DNA from: Parafrigoribacterium_A sp035571875
GTDB lineage: Bacteria > Actinomycetota > Actinomycetes > Actinomycetales > Microbacteriaceae
Reading direction: 5' to 3'
Length of the DNA stretch: 33,185 bases
Assembly (NCBI GenBank): GCA_035571875.1
Contig: DATNBR010000057.1
Location: 1-33,185, forward strand
A program made the translations under genes and the position numbers. The stretch's first letter is position 1. Each line of letters begins with the position of its first letter. Of the stretch, positions 15,514 to 23,459 are shown piece after piece. The notes under the pieces were generated by a model. The model was not told where the DNA came from. It worked only from the letters and a program-made list of their open reading frames with translations, and ran no database searches.

Positions 15514-15538
15514 CTCCACAGGCGCAACTTATCCACAA
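15514..15538 (+). repeat. Right flanking repeat of the DUF222-HNH gene, with a consensus DnaA box
   Basis: CTCCACAGGCG at 15514-15524 repeats the left copy exactly 1,600 bases away. It is followed by TTATCCACAA at 15529-15538, which contains the perfect DnaA box TTATCCACA. The distance between the two submotifs is 10 bases shorter than on the left, one helical turn. Confidence 0.6.
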
Positions 15539-15588
15539 TTACCGCGCCCCCGCCTCACACCTGTCGCAGATATCCGACACTTGCCTGC

Positions 15589-16740
15589 ATGACCGTCATC
15601 GTGAAGGCCTCCGGGCCAGCAGACCTCCTCGCCATGGTCCCGTCGATGGTGCGCATGGTTCCGCGCAACAGCGTCGTGTTCCTGGCCTTCCGGGGCAAGC
15701 GCACCTGCGGTGCAATGCGCTTCAACCTGCCGACAGCGGCGACGAAGATCGTTCAGAAGCGACTGATCACCACCATGATCGGTACGCTCTGCAAGCTTCC
15801 CGCTGTGGATGCCGTGGTGCCCGTGATCTACACCGATGAGGGCTTCGCGGGGTCCGCGGTCATACCCCACGCGGAGTTCGCCGAGCTTCTCGCACGCCGC
15901 CTCAAGCTGTCGGGGTTCGCACTGCGCGAATCCCTCTGCCAGGCATCCGACGGATGGGCGTCATACTTCGAACCCGATGTTCCCCACGGCGGCCACCTCC
16001 TCGACGAGGTCACTTCTTCCAACGCAGCAGAGCTGATTCCGCACGATCTGCGGGAACTGCCAGACAGCGAGGGTATTCCGCGTAGAGTCCCCGACGCCGC
16101 GCCGCAAGCGATGATCCGGATGCGCAAGCGACTCGCAACCTACCGTCGCCTCCTCGACAGCGTCACCGGGGATTCAGATGATGACTTCCCTGCCGTTCTT
16201 CGGCCGCTGGGCGACCTTCCTCTCTTCGCCGAGTCCGCCCTGGCGTGGGACGCGGCCGCCATCGAGCAACACGGGGCACTTCTCGCGTTCATGCTGCAGG
16301 GGCCTCCCTCTCGCGATTTGGTGATGTTGCAGTGGGCGACGAGTATGGCCGTGGGAGATCAGATGTGGGATGCCGGCATGTCGGAAGACGCGCTCCGGGC
16401 CTCGGCCGCCAAGCCAGGAAACGTCGACGTCGGCGATCTCATGATGGGAATTGCCCCTCGACCAGACCCGGCGCGCATCGACAAGGCGATCGCACTGCTC
16501 TCGGTACTCGTCGCACAGCTGGCGGACGAGAAGCGTCCGCCTCTGCTGTGCATGCTCACCTGGTTGAGCTGGGCACTCGGGGGAGGCACTCGGGCTGGCC
16601 GCTACCTTGACGAGGTCGTGGCTATCGACCCGACTTACTCGATGGCGGAACTGCTGGGCACCATGCTCGGCAATGGCATGTTGCCGGAGTGGGCGTTCCA
16701 AGATCGGACGACAGGCTCTTCACACCGTTTGCCGGAATAG
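15589..16740 (+). CDS. DUF4192 family protein
   Basis: A 383-residue protein of the actinobacterial DUF4192 family, whose function is unknown. It shows the family opening (about residues 1-48: PADLLAMVPSMVRMVPRNSV, then VFLAFRGKRTCGAMRFNLP) and the C-terminal tetratricopeptide-like helices (LCMLTWLSWALGGGTRAGRYLDEVVAIDPTYSMAELL, in two blocks near 320-355). The ATG at 15589 is chosen because the family begins there; the open frame extends to a GTG at 15508 inside the DnaA-box repeat. No signal peptide or membrane segment is seen. It lies 101 bases after the DUF222-HNH gene on the same strand. Confidence 0.85.
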   Translation: MTVIVKASGPADLLAMVPSMVRMVPRNSVVFLAFRGKRTCGAMRFNLPTAATKIVQKRLITTMIGTLCKLPAVDAVVPVIYTDEGFAGSAVIPHAEFAELLARRLKLSGFALRESLCQASDGWASYFEPDVPHGGHLLDEVTSSNAAELIPHDLRELPDSEGIPRRVPDAAPQAMIRMRKRLATYRRLLDSVTGDSDDDFPAVLRPLGDLPLFAESALAWDAAAIEQHGALLAFMLQGPPSRDLVMLQWATSMAVGDQMWDAGMSEDALRASAAKPGNVDVGDLMMGIAPRPDPARIDKAIALLSVLVAQLADEKRPPLLCMLTWLSWALGGGTRAGRYLDEVVAIDPTYSMAELLGTMLGNGMLPEWAFQDRTTGSSHRLPE

Positions 16741-16784
16741 CAACAGCACTTGCTGCTCGGTCGGTCGCCGACAACACTGTAACC

Positions 16785-17630
16785 ATGACTGATTACGACT
16801 CCATCATCGTGGGCGGGGGAGCCGCCGGGCTCGCCGCCGCCATGGTTCTCGTTCGGGGCCGCCGCTCGGTTCTGCTCGTCGACTCCGGCCAGCAGAACAA
16901 CCTGCGCACCACGCACTCGGGCGGCGTCTTCCTGCATGACGGCGAGGCGCCATCCGCTCTCTACACACGAGCACTCGAGCAGCTGCGCGAGTACCCGACC
17001 TTCACGCTGCTGCGCGACACCGTAGACAGCGTCGACCGGATCGCCGAGAACGCGGCAAGCGGTGACGCCGCGCACCCCACCTTCCGCATCGGCACCGGCC
17101 ACACCGCACGCACCATCGTGCTCGCCCAGGGAGTGCAGTTCATCCCCTCGGAGATTCCCGGCGTGGACGCACTGTGGGGCACCAAGGTCGTCAACTGCCC
17201 CTTCTGTGACGGCTACGAATCGCGGAACATGCGTGTGCTCGGCATCGGCGACGACGCATGGCTGGGGCACATGGGCGGGCTCCTTCCGAACTGGGTCGAC
17301 GACCTCAGCTGGAGCAACAGTTCGGAGGTCGCCGGCGTCGAAGACGTCGACGACGGCATCGCCGTGCACTTCACCGACGGCCGGTTCGAGGTATTCGAGC
17401 GGATGTTTGCGCAACAGACCTGGACGCAGCGCACCCAGCTCACGGATCCGCTCGGCTGCGAACGCACTCCGGAGGGAGGGCTGGTGCTCGACCCGTTCTC
17501 GCAGACGACGGTGCCGGGAGTCTTCGTCGCCGGCGACCAGACCGGCGGCGGCGCCATGCAGGTGAACCTGGCCGTCGGCTCCGGACACCTCGCGGGCATT
17601 GGAGCTCTCTCGACCCTCGCCATGGGATGA
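16785..17630 (+). CDS. Thioredoxin-reductase-like FAD/NAD(P) oxidoreductase, compact form
   Basis: A 281-residue flavoprotein of the pyridine-nucleotide disulfide oxidoreductase class. The FAD Rossmann motif GGGAAGLAAAM lies at residues 10-20. A redox-type CPFCDG pair is at C138/C141, the position of the thioredoxin reductase disulfide. The C-terminal FAD site TTVPGVFVAGDQTGGG is near 240-258. The NAD(P) domain is short: after GIGDDA (near 151) the sequence jumps quickly to the next strand, and the usual GGGDSA helix and HRR-type cofactor loop are not recognisable. It may use another reductant or partner than NADPH. I chose ATG at 16785, 6 bases after AACACT; an upstream in-frame ATG at 16689 lies inside DUF4192. 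Confidence 0.82.
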   Translation: MTDYDSIIVGGGAAGLAAAMVLVRGRRSVLLVDSGQQNNLRTTHSGGVFLHDGEAPSALYTRALEQLREYPTFTLLRDTVDSVDRIAENAASGDAAHPTFRIGTGHTARTIVLAQGVQFIPSEIPGVDALWGTKVVNCPFCDGYESRNMRVLGIGDDAWLGHMGGLLPNWVDDLSWSNSSEVAGVEDVDDGIAVHFTDGRFEVFERMFAQQTWTQRTQLTDPLGCERTPEGGLVLDPFSQTTVPGVFVAGDQTGGGAMQVNLAVGSGHLAGIGALSTLAMG

Positions 17631-17676
17631 GGGGGGTGGGGGAGAATAACGGGGGCCCACAACTGTTAAGGACACA

Positions 17677-19110
17677 GTGACCTCACCCCACGAAACCAGC
17701 GTCGGCTTCCGCTCCGAACGCGGACCGATACTCATCGCGCTCATGCTCACGACCGGTCTCGTGGCGATCGACTCCACCATCCTCGCCACCGCCGTGCCTT
17801 CCATCGTGAAAGACCTCGGCGGCTTCTCGCAGTTCCCGTGGCTGTTCTCCATCTACCTCCTCGCCCAAGCCGTTTCGGTGCCGGTCTATGCCAAACTCGC
17901 CGACGTCATCGGTCGCAAACCCATCGTGCTCATCGGAATCGGGCTCTTCCTGCTAGGCTCCGCGCTCAGCGGATTCGCCTGGAGCATGCCCGTGCTCATC
18001 GCCTTCCGCGCGCTGCAGGGCCTCGGCGCCGGAGCGGTGCAACCGATGGCCGTCACCATCGCGGGCGACATCTACACCGTCGCCGAACGCGCCAAAGTGC
18101 AGGGCTACCTCGCCAGCGTCTGGGCGATCTCCGCGGTCGTGGGTCCGACGCTCGGCGGGGTCTTCTCGCAATACCTCAGCTGGCGCTGGATCTTCTTCGT
18201 CAACGTTCCGCTGTGCGTCCTCGCGGCGTGGATGCTGCTGCGCACCTTCCACGAAAAGGTCGAGCGCCGCAAACACAGCATCGACTTTCTCGGCGCGACG
18301 CTGCTCACCGCGTCCCTCAGTCTCATCATCCTGGCGGTGCTGCAGGGCGGGCAGAGCTGGGCCTGGAACGCTCCGCAAAGCATCGGCGCCTTCGCGCTCG
18401 GCGGCGTCCTACTCGTCGGGTTCATCTTCGCCGAACGTCGCGCGGTCGAACCGGTGCTCCCGCTCTGGGTACTCTCGCGCCGCCTGTTGCTCACCACGAC
18501 GCTCCTCTCCTTCGGCGTCGGTGCCATCCTGATCGGCCTCACCTCGTACGTGCCGACCTACCTCGAGGGTGCCCTCGGCTCCGCGCCCATCGTCGCCGGC
18601 CTCACGCTCGCCGTACTCACCATCGGATGGCCGATCTCAGCGTCCCTCTCCGGCCGCCTCTACCTGCGCATCGGGTTTCGAAACACCGCGCTCATCGGCA
18701 TGGCGTTCGTCATCGGCGGCGCGGTTGTGCTCGCCGTGTTCGCCCTGACGCCGAACCTCATCATCGTCGCGCTGGGCTGCCTCGTCGTCGGACTCGGCTT
18801 CGGACTCGTCGCCACGCCCAGCATCATCGTCGCCCAGTCGAGCGTCGGCTGGAGCGAACGAGGCGTCGTCACCGGCACCAACATGTTCGCCCGCTCCATT
18901 GGGAGCGCCGTCGGCGTCGCGATCTTCGGAGCCGTGGCGAACGCGATCTTCACCTCCCGCGGCGGCAACGTGAAGGAGGTCGCCAGCATCGAGGGCGCGG
19001 CATCCGCGGTCTTCATCGCGGTCCTGATCGCGGCTGCGGCCACCCTCGTCGCCGCCATCGCCATGCCCCGCCAAGAAGCTCAACTGAGCGCAGAGCCGAT
19101 GGCAGGATGA
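17677..19110 (+). CDS. MFS drug/metabolite exporter, DHA2 (14-TM, EmrB/QacA) family
   Basis: An inner-membrane proton-driven exporter of 477 residues with about 14 hydrophobic segments. Marks are the first-helix aspartate in VAIDSTILATAVPSI (near 30-44), motif A LADVIGRKP (near 74), the RALQGLGAG segment (near 111), and the antiporter motif C GPTLGGVFSQYLSWRWIFF (near 149-167). The GTG start follows AAGGA by 5 bases. mazG begins 4 bases after its stop. Its substrate cannot be predicted. No adjacent regulator is divergently transcribed; the TetR gene at 20075 lies downstream, beyond mazG. Confidence 0.92.
   Translation: MTSPHETSVGFRSERGPILIALMLTTGLVAIDSTILATAVPSIVKDLGGFSQFPWLFSIYLLAQAVSVPVYAKLADVIGRKPIVLIGIGLFLLGSALSGFAWSMPVLIAFRALQGLGAGAVQPMAVTIAGDIYTVAERAKVQGYLASVWAISAVVGPTLGGVFSQYLSWRWIFFVNVPLCVLAAWMLLRTFHEKVERRKHSIDFLGATLLTASLSLIILAVLQGGQSWAWNAPQSIGAFALGGVLLVGFIFAERRAVEPVLPLWVLSRRLLLTTTLLSFGVGAILIGLTSYVPTYLEGALGSAPIVAGLTLAVLTIGWPISASLSGRLYLRIGFRNTALIGMAFVIGGAVVLAVFALTPNLIIVALGCLVVGLGFGLVATPSIIVAQSSVGWSERGVVTGTNMFARSIGSAVGVAIFGAVANAIFTSRGGNVKEVASIEGAASAVFIAVLIAAAATLVAAIAMPRQEAQLSAEPMAG
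19103..19108 (+). promoter_or_regulatory. Possible -10 box for mazG, overlapping the MFS stop
   Basis: CAGGAT ends 6 bases before the mazG ATG, the spacing of a leaderless start. AGGA in the same place could instead act as a ribosome site, so the reading is ambiguous. Confidence 0.35.
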
Positions 19111-19114
19111 GTGC

Positions 19115-19810
19115 ATGACGGCGACCTATCCGAAGCTCGAAGAACTCATCGCTGTACTGCATCGCCTTCGGGCGCCGGGCGGATGCGCGTGGGACGCCGA
19201 GCAGACCCACGAATCGCTCGTGCAGTACCTCGTCGAAGAGAGCTACGAGCTCGTCGACGCGATCGAGACCGCAGACCGCGACGGGCTCCTCGAGGAACTC
19301 GGCGACGTGCTCTACCAGGTGATCTTTCACGCTGACATCGCGGCGCACACAGCCGGGGAGGACTTCACCCTTGAGGACGTCGCGGAGCACATGACCGCGA
19401 AGATGGTGAGCAGGCATCCGCACGTCTTCGGCGACGCGGCGGCCCAGGAGGCCATGAACATCCAGACCGGAGATGACGTGGTCGCGGTGTGGGAGGACCT
19501 CAAGAAGGCCGACAAGCCGGATCGCACGAGCGTGCTCGACGGCATCCCGCAGTCGATGCCCGCCCTCGCTCTCGCGGGCAAGCTCCTCGGCCGCGCAGAG
19601 AAGGTCGGCCTCTCCGTCGCTGACTTCTCCGGGCCGGATGCCGCTGCCGCGATCCCGGTAGACACCGAGAGCGAGCTTGGCGCGGTTCTCCTCGCGATCG
19701 TCTCCGGCGCGAGGGAGAGAGGTCTCGACGCCGAGCGCGCGCTGCGCACCGCCCTGCGCGCGCTGCAGAACGAGATCCGCGGGGCGGAGGCCCAGAACCC
19801 GAAGAATTGA
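19115..19810 (+). CDS. mazG: MazG nucleoside triphosphate pyrophosphohydrolase
   Basis: An all-alpha NTP pyrophosphohydrolase that cleans the nucleotide pool and can lower (p)ppGpp levels. The N-terminal MazG domain (about 1-115) shows CAWDAEQTHESL (near 24-35), the metal motif EESYE ... EELGD (near 42-65), and MVSRHPHVFGD (near 93-103). The second half contains W-E-x-x-K (VWEDLKKADK) and a weaker repeat of the fold lacking a clear second EExxE set. At 231 residues it is shorter than the two-domain E. coli protein (263). It sits between the MFS gene and a terminator-like hairpin. Confidence 0.94.
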   Translation: MTATYPKLEELIAVLHRLRAPGGCAWDAEQTHESLVQYLVEESYELVDAIETADRDGLLEELGDVLYQVIFHADIAAHTAGEDFTLEDVAEHMTAKMVSRHPHVFGDAAAQEAMNIQTGDDVVAVWEDLKKADKPDRTSVLDGIPQSMPALALAGKLLGRAEKVGLSVADFSGPDAAAAIPVDTESELGAVLLAIVSGARERGLDAERALRTALRALQNEIRGAEAQNPKN

Positions 19811-19812
19811 GC

Positions 19813-19845
19813 GGTGCCCCCTCTAACCCGAATAGAGAGGGCACC
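19813..19845 (+). terminator. Hairpin after mazG
   Basis: GGTGCC-C-CCTCT (19813-19824) pairs with AGAGAGGGCACC (19834-19845) around a 9-base loop, beginning 3 bases after the mazG stop. No T-run follows, so it may be a processed or factor-assisted 3' end. Confidence 0.6.
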
Positions 19846-20044
19846 AGACTCGGCAGGATCGTTTCACAGGAAATTTCACAGTGAACTCAGTCGTACCGAG
19901 CCGAGGGACAACCGGCTTACCCGACCGGCTGGCCCGTCTGATCGTCACAGTGCGCTATTGCACTGCCACGGACATGTGCACGTGGCCACGGTCCCGAAAC
20001 CTTGGCGCATCGCGCGTGATGTGATGAGTATAACAATAACAGTC

Positions 20045-20068
20045 GTTTGTGCAAACATGCGTTATGTT
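20045..20068 (+). promoter_or_regulatory. Operator-like inverted repeat and -10 box of the first TetR gene
   Basis: The inverted repeat GTTTG-TG-CAAAC (20045-20056) lies just upstream of TATGTT (20063-20068), which ends 6 bases before the ATG at 20075. AT-rich stretches on either side (TATAACAATAAC upstream, GTTATGTTTATG downstream) are also partly inverted copies. A TetR dimer bound here would cover the promoter, suggesting autoregulation. Another inverted repeat, CAGTGC-GCTATT-GCACTG, lies at 19948-19965. The remainder of this 264-base gap has no gene. Confidence 0.5.
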
Positions 20069-20074
20069 TATGTT

Positions 20075-20698
20075 ATGGCACGCACCGCTGATCCAGAGAG
20101 AAGACCAGCGCTGCTTGCCCAGATCGTCGATTATCTCATCGACCATCCCCTCGCGACACTGTCGTTTCGCACCCTCGCCACCGCGCTCGGAGTGAGCACG
20201 TACACGCTTGTGTACCAGTTCGGTAGTCGGGCCGAGCTGCTGCACGAGATCGTGCGCGCCATCACCACGAGGCAGAACACCGTGGTCGAAGCGGTCGCCG
20301 CCGAGACCGGCGACCTGGAGGGGCACCTGCAGAACCTGCGGGACTCGTGGGCCTGGGTGCTGCATCCGCGAAACCGGCAGCTACAGCGGCTCGAGTTCGA
20401 GGCGGCGATGCTAGAACTGCACGAGAGCGGCGACGAACCGATCACGCCGAAGGTGTTCGCACTCTGGCACTCCGTCGGTGTACAGGCGCTGCAGATGATG
20501 GGCCTCGACGATGCGGATGCGGACATCGAGGCTCGCATCATGACGACCACGATGTACGGCCTGCAGTACGACCTCATCGTCAACGGACAAGAGGAGCGCG
20601 CGACCGCCGCGTTCCATCGCGCGCTCGAGGCCTATCGTCATCGCATCGTCACATTGAACCCCCAACTCGCAGCGGAAGTCGCCACTTCAGCCAGCTGA
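20075..20698 (+). CDS. TetR/AcrR family transcriptional regulator
   Basis: A 207-residue one-component repressor. The N-terminal helix-turn-helix is at about residues 10-55 (PALLAQIVDYLIDHPLATLS, FRTLATALGVSTYTLVYQFGSRAELLHEIV). The C-terminal all-helical ligand and dimer domain is unlike well-known subfamilies. I take the ATG at 20075, which fits a leaderless -10; an in-frame ATG at 20057 would add six residues and lies in the operator-like repeat. Its targets are unknown. hisS follows 49 bases later with its own -10, and the MFS exporter lies two genes upstream, making self-control plus the exporter a reasonable but untested guess. Confidence 0.88.
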   Translation: MARTADPERRPALLAQIVDYLIDHPLATLSFRTLATALGVSTYTLVYQFGSRAELLHEIVRAITTRQNTVVEAVAAETGDLEGHLQNLRDSWAWVLHPRNRQLQRLEFEAAMLELHESGDEPITPKVFALWHSVGVQALQMMGLDDADADIEARIMTTTMYGLQYDLIVNGQEERATAAFHRALEAYRHRIVTLNPQLAAEVATSAS

Positions 20699-20735
20699 AC
20701 CGTCACCCGCGGCTCTGGTTCTGAATCGCACATGG

Positions 20736-20741
20736 AACAAT
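20736..20741 (+). promoter_or_regulatory. Putative -10 box for a leaderless hisS transcript
   Basis: AACAAT ends 6 bases before the ATG at 20748. There is no good Shine-Dalgarno site; GGGG is too close to the start. Confidence 0.4.
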
Positions 20742-20747
20742 CGGGGT

Positions 20748-22031
20748 ATGGCACGTTCGGTGAATCCCCCTCGCGGCATGCGCGACTTCCTCGCCCAGGA
20801 TAAGGAGCGTCGAGAGCGGGTGCTCTCCGTCATCCGCTCGGTCTATCGTGCGCACGGCTTCGACGAGATCGAGACGCCGGTCATGGAGGACTCGTCTCGC
20901 CTGCACGCCGGTCTCGGCGGGGACAACGAGAAACTCGCCTTCGGTGTGCTGAAGCGTGGGCTCACGGCCGACGACCTGCACGCGGCAAATGACCCGCTCG
21001 AACTCGCTGATCTTGGTCTGCGGTTCGACCTCACGGTGCCGCTCACCCGCTTCTATGCCACCCACCGCGCGGAGTTGCCGTCGGTGTTCCGTTCGATTCA
21101 GATCGCACCGGTCTGGCGAGCCGAGCGCCCGCAGAAGGGTCGCTACCGCCAGTTTCTGCAGTGCGACATCGACATCATCGGAGAGGCCGGCCCGCTCGCC
21201 GAGGTCGAATTGCTTGGCGCGACGGCCGACACCATGGACGCGCTCGGCATCGACGGCTGGTCGCTGCGCATCAACGATCGCCGCATCCTGCACTCGCTGC
21301 TGCGCCACTGGAAGATCGAGCCAGAGGACTCCGAACGCGTGCTCATCGCCCTCGACAAAGAGGACAAGATCGGCGTGCAGGGTGTTGTCGACGAACTCGC
21401 AGAGCTCGGCTTCGGCGACGCCGAGCTCATCGCGAGCGTTCTGCTCGGCGGCGAGCTCACGGAGCTCGCCGACGACGGATGGTCGCTTGACGCTGCGGAG
21501 GCGCCCGCCTGGCTCGACCTCGAGGTCTACGCCGAGCTCCGCGCACTTCGGGACGCGCTGCCGCAGGCGCGCGTCGTCTTCTCTCCGATCCTCGTGCGCG
21601 GAATGGGCTACTACACCGGCACGATCTTCGAGATCGCGCACCCCTCGTCCACGAGTTCGCTCGGCGGCGGCGGCCGCTACGACGGCATGATCGGCCGATT
21701 CCTCGGCACGGACGTTCCGGCGGCGGGCTTCTCGATCGGCTTCGAGCGGATCCTCGACCTCGTGAGACTGCCGCAGGCAGAGGCGACGGATGCGGTGGTC
21801 CTTCTCTACGACGCGAACGTCGCGCCGCCGACACTGCTGGCCTTGAAGTCCGCGCTGCTCGCCATCGGCGCACCCGGTGGACGCCGCGTGCGACTGGAGC
21901 GCAGACCACGCAACCTGAAGCCGCTTCTGGAGCAGCTTTCGGCATCCGGATTCGGCCAATTCGCCGCGGTGACCGCGGCAACGACGAGCATCGATGAGCT
22001 CGAGTTCAGGCCGCTGCTGGCGCAAGAGTAG
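20748..22031 (+). CDS. hisS: Histidine--tRNA ligase
   Basis: A class II synthetase that charges tRNA-His. The 427 residues are the usual length. The N-terminus NPPRGMRDFLAQD is typical. Motif 2 is around WRAERPQKGRYRQFLQCDIDIIG, in two blocks near 123-145. The histidine-binding signature GMGYYTGTIFEI is near 285-296, motif 3 GFSIGFERI near 327-335, and the anticodon-binding domain follows from about 345. It lies between a TetR gene and eno on the same strand; eno has its own promoter-like site and ribosome site 60 bases downstream. No T-box or other leader is visible. Confidence 0.96.
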   Translation: MARSVNPPRGMRDFLAQDKERRERVLSVIRSVYRAHGFDEIETPVMEDSSRLHAGLGGDNEKLAFGVLKRGLTADDLHAANDPLELADLGLRFDLTVPLTRFYATHRAELPSVFRSIQIAPVWRAERPQKGRYRQFLQCDIDIIGEAGPLAEVELLGATADTMDALGIDGWSLRINDRRILHSLLRHWKIEPEDSERVLIALDKEDKIGVQGVVDELAELGFGDAELIASVLLGGELTELADDGWSLDAAEAPAWLDLEVYAELRALRDALPQARVVFSPILVRGMGYYTGTIFEIAHPSSTSSLGGGGRYDGMIGRFLGTDVPAAGFSIGFERILDLVRLPQAEATDAVVLLYDANVAPPTLLALKSALLAIGAPGGRRVRLERRPRNLKPLLEQLSASGFGQFAAVTAATTSIDELEFRPLLAQE

Positions 22032-22046
22032 TTCGCACGACGCGGG

Positions 22047-22052
22047 TAGGAT
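22047..22052 (+). promoter_or_regulatory. Putative -10 box of the eno promoter
   Basis: TAGGAT lies 43 bases before the eno GTG. With the ribosome site AAAGGAG at about 22083-22089 it would give a short 5' leader of roughly 37 bases. No clear -35 box is seen. It begins 15 bases after the hisS stop. Confidence 0.4.
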
Positions 22053-22095
22053 GACCAACGGCTTAGTGAAACAGAGAAGATAAAGGAGACCATCC

Positions 22096-23376
22096 GTGGC
22101 TTTGATCGAGGCAGTAGGCGCTCGCGAGATTCTTGATTCCAGGGGCAACCCCACGGTCGAAGTCGAGGTGCTGCTCGATGACGGCATCGTCGCCCGTGCC
22201 GCGGTTCCGTCCGGCGCCTCCACGGGTGCGTTCGAGGCGTACGAGCTTCGCGACGGCGACAAGGCGCGTTACGGCGGCAAGGGTGTGCTGAAGGCCGTCT
22301 CTGCGGTGCTCGACGAGATCGGCCCGGCCATCGAGGGCTTCGAGGCGAGCGACCAGCGTCTCGTCGACGCCGCGATCATCGCGCTCGACGGCACCGAGAA
22401 CAAGAAGCGCCTCGGCGCCAACGCGATCCTCGGCGTCTCGCTCGCCGTGGCCAAGGCCGCCGCGGACTCCGCCGACCTGCCGCTCTTCCGTTACGTCGGT
22501 GGCCCGAACGCGCACACCCTGCCCGTTCCGCTGCTCAACATCATCAACGGCGGCTCGCACGCCGACAACGACATCGACGTGCAGGAGTTCATGATCGTGC
22601 CACTCGGCGCGGAGTCGTTCAGCGAGGCGCTGCGCTGGGGCGTCGAGACCTACCACTCGCTCAAGTCGCTGCTCAAGAGCAAGGGCCTGTCGACCGGCCT
22701 CGGCGACGAGGGTGGCTTCGCCCCCAACCTCTCGAGCAACCGCGAGGCTCTCGACCTCATCGCCGAGGCGATCGGCCAGGCCGGGTTCACCCTCGGCAGT
22801 GACATCGCGCTCGCGACCGACGTCGCCGCATCCGAGTTCTACAAGGACGGCTCGTACCACTTCGAGGGCAAGCAGCTCTCGGCCGCCGAGCTCACCGCGT
22901 ACTTCGCCGACCTCGCCGCGAACTACCCGCTCGTGTCGATCGAAGACCCGCTGCAGGAGGACGACTGGGAGGGCTACCAGCACTTCACCGCCGAACTCGG
23001 CGACAAGCTGCAGATCGTCGGCGACGACCTCTTCGTCACCAACCCGGTTCGCCTGAAGAAGGGCCTGGAGCTCGGAGCGGGCAACTCGATCCTCGTCAAG
23101 GTCAACCAGATCGGCACCCTGACCGAGACGCTGGATGCCGTGGCCATGGCCCAGCGCGCCGGCTACACCGCGATCCTGTCGCACCGCTCGGGCGAGACAG
23201 AGGACACGACGATCGCCGACCTCGCGGTTGCGACCGACTCCGGCCAGATCAAGACCGGTGCTCCCGCCCGCAGCGAGCGCGTCGCCAAGTACAACCAGCT
23301 GCTGCGCATCGAGGAGGAGCTCGCCGAGGCCGCCGTCTACGCCGGTCGGGGCGCGTTCCCCCGGTTCAAGGGCTAG
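22096..23376 (+). CDS. eno: Enolase (phosphopyruvate hydratase)
   Basis: Converts 2-phosphoglycerate to phosphoenolpyruvate in glycolysis. The 426 residues match bacterial enolase. The N-terminus REILDSRGNPTVEVEV, the VPSGASTGAFEA loop near 36-47, NIINGGSHADNDIDVQEFM near 149-167, the metal ligands in SIEDPLQEDDW near 281, LFVTN near 310, the catalytic lysine in SILVKVNQIGTLTE near 335, and HRSGETEDT near 363 are all present. The GTG start has the ribosome site AAAGGAG 6 bases upstream, among the best in the window, fitting high expression. A long palindrome made of two repeat copies follows directly and may be its terminator. Confidence 0.98.
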   Translation: MALIEAVGAREILDSRGNPTVEVEVLLDDGIVARAAVPSGASTGAFEAYELRDGDKARYGGKGVLKAVSAVLDEIGPAIEGFEASDQRLVDAAIIALDGTENKKRLGANAILGVSLAVAKAAADSADLPLFRYVGGPNAHTLPVPLLNIINGGSHADNDIDVQEFMIVPLGAESFSEALRWGVETYHSLKSLLKSKGLSTGLGDEGGFAPNLSSNREALDLIAEAIGQAGFTLGSDIALATDVAASEFYKDGSYHFEGKQLSAAELTAYFADLAANYPLVSIEDPLQEDDWEGYQHFTAELGDKLQIVGDDLFVTNPVRLKKGLELGAGNSILVKVNQIGTLTETLDAVAMAQRAGYTAILSHRSGETEDTTIADLAVATDSGQIKTGAPARSERVAKYNQLLRIEEELAEAAVYAGRGAFPRFKG

Positions 23377-23386
23377 TCGGATACGC

Positions 23387-23423
23387 GGGTTGAGTAGCGA
23401 GCGCCAGCGAGCGGATCGAAACC
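23387..23423 (+). repeat. Dispersed palindromic repeat, copy G
   Basis: A 37 bp copy with the same core as copy D inside mfd. It differs from the usual right end by GGATCG instead of GTATCG, a change matched by the compensating base in copy H. Confidence 0.87.
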
Positions 23424-23424
23424 T

Positions 23425-23459
23425 GGTTTCGATCCGACGCCGGGCCGCTTACCCAACCC
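23425..23459 (-). repeat. Dispersed palindromic repeat, copy H (degenerate, inverted)
   Basis: A 35 bp inverted and partly decayed copy (GGGTTGGGTAA at its left end, read on the minus strand). It is joined to copy G by one base. Its right end keeps perfect complementarity to copy G. Confidence 0.7.

Noticed and set aside
13914..15538. DnaA-box-like sites as a replication origin
   Set aside because: Only two sites 1.6 kb apart, no AT-rich unwinding region, and no dnaA, dnaN or parAB nearby.
15508..15588. N-terminal extension of the DUF4192 frame from the GTG at 15508
   Set aside because: It would translate the flanking repeat with the DnaA box. The family's conserved start matches the ATG at 15589.
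19814..20074. Upstream extension of the first TetR frame, starting in the mazG hairpin
   Set aside because: The extension crosses the mazG terminator hairpin and operator-like repeats, and its translation is unlike any TetR N-terminus.
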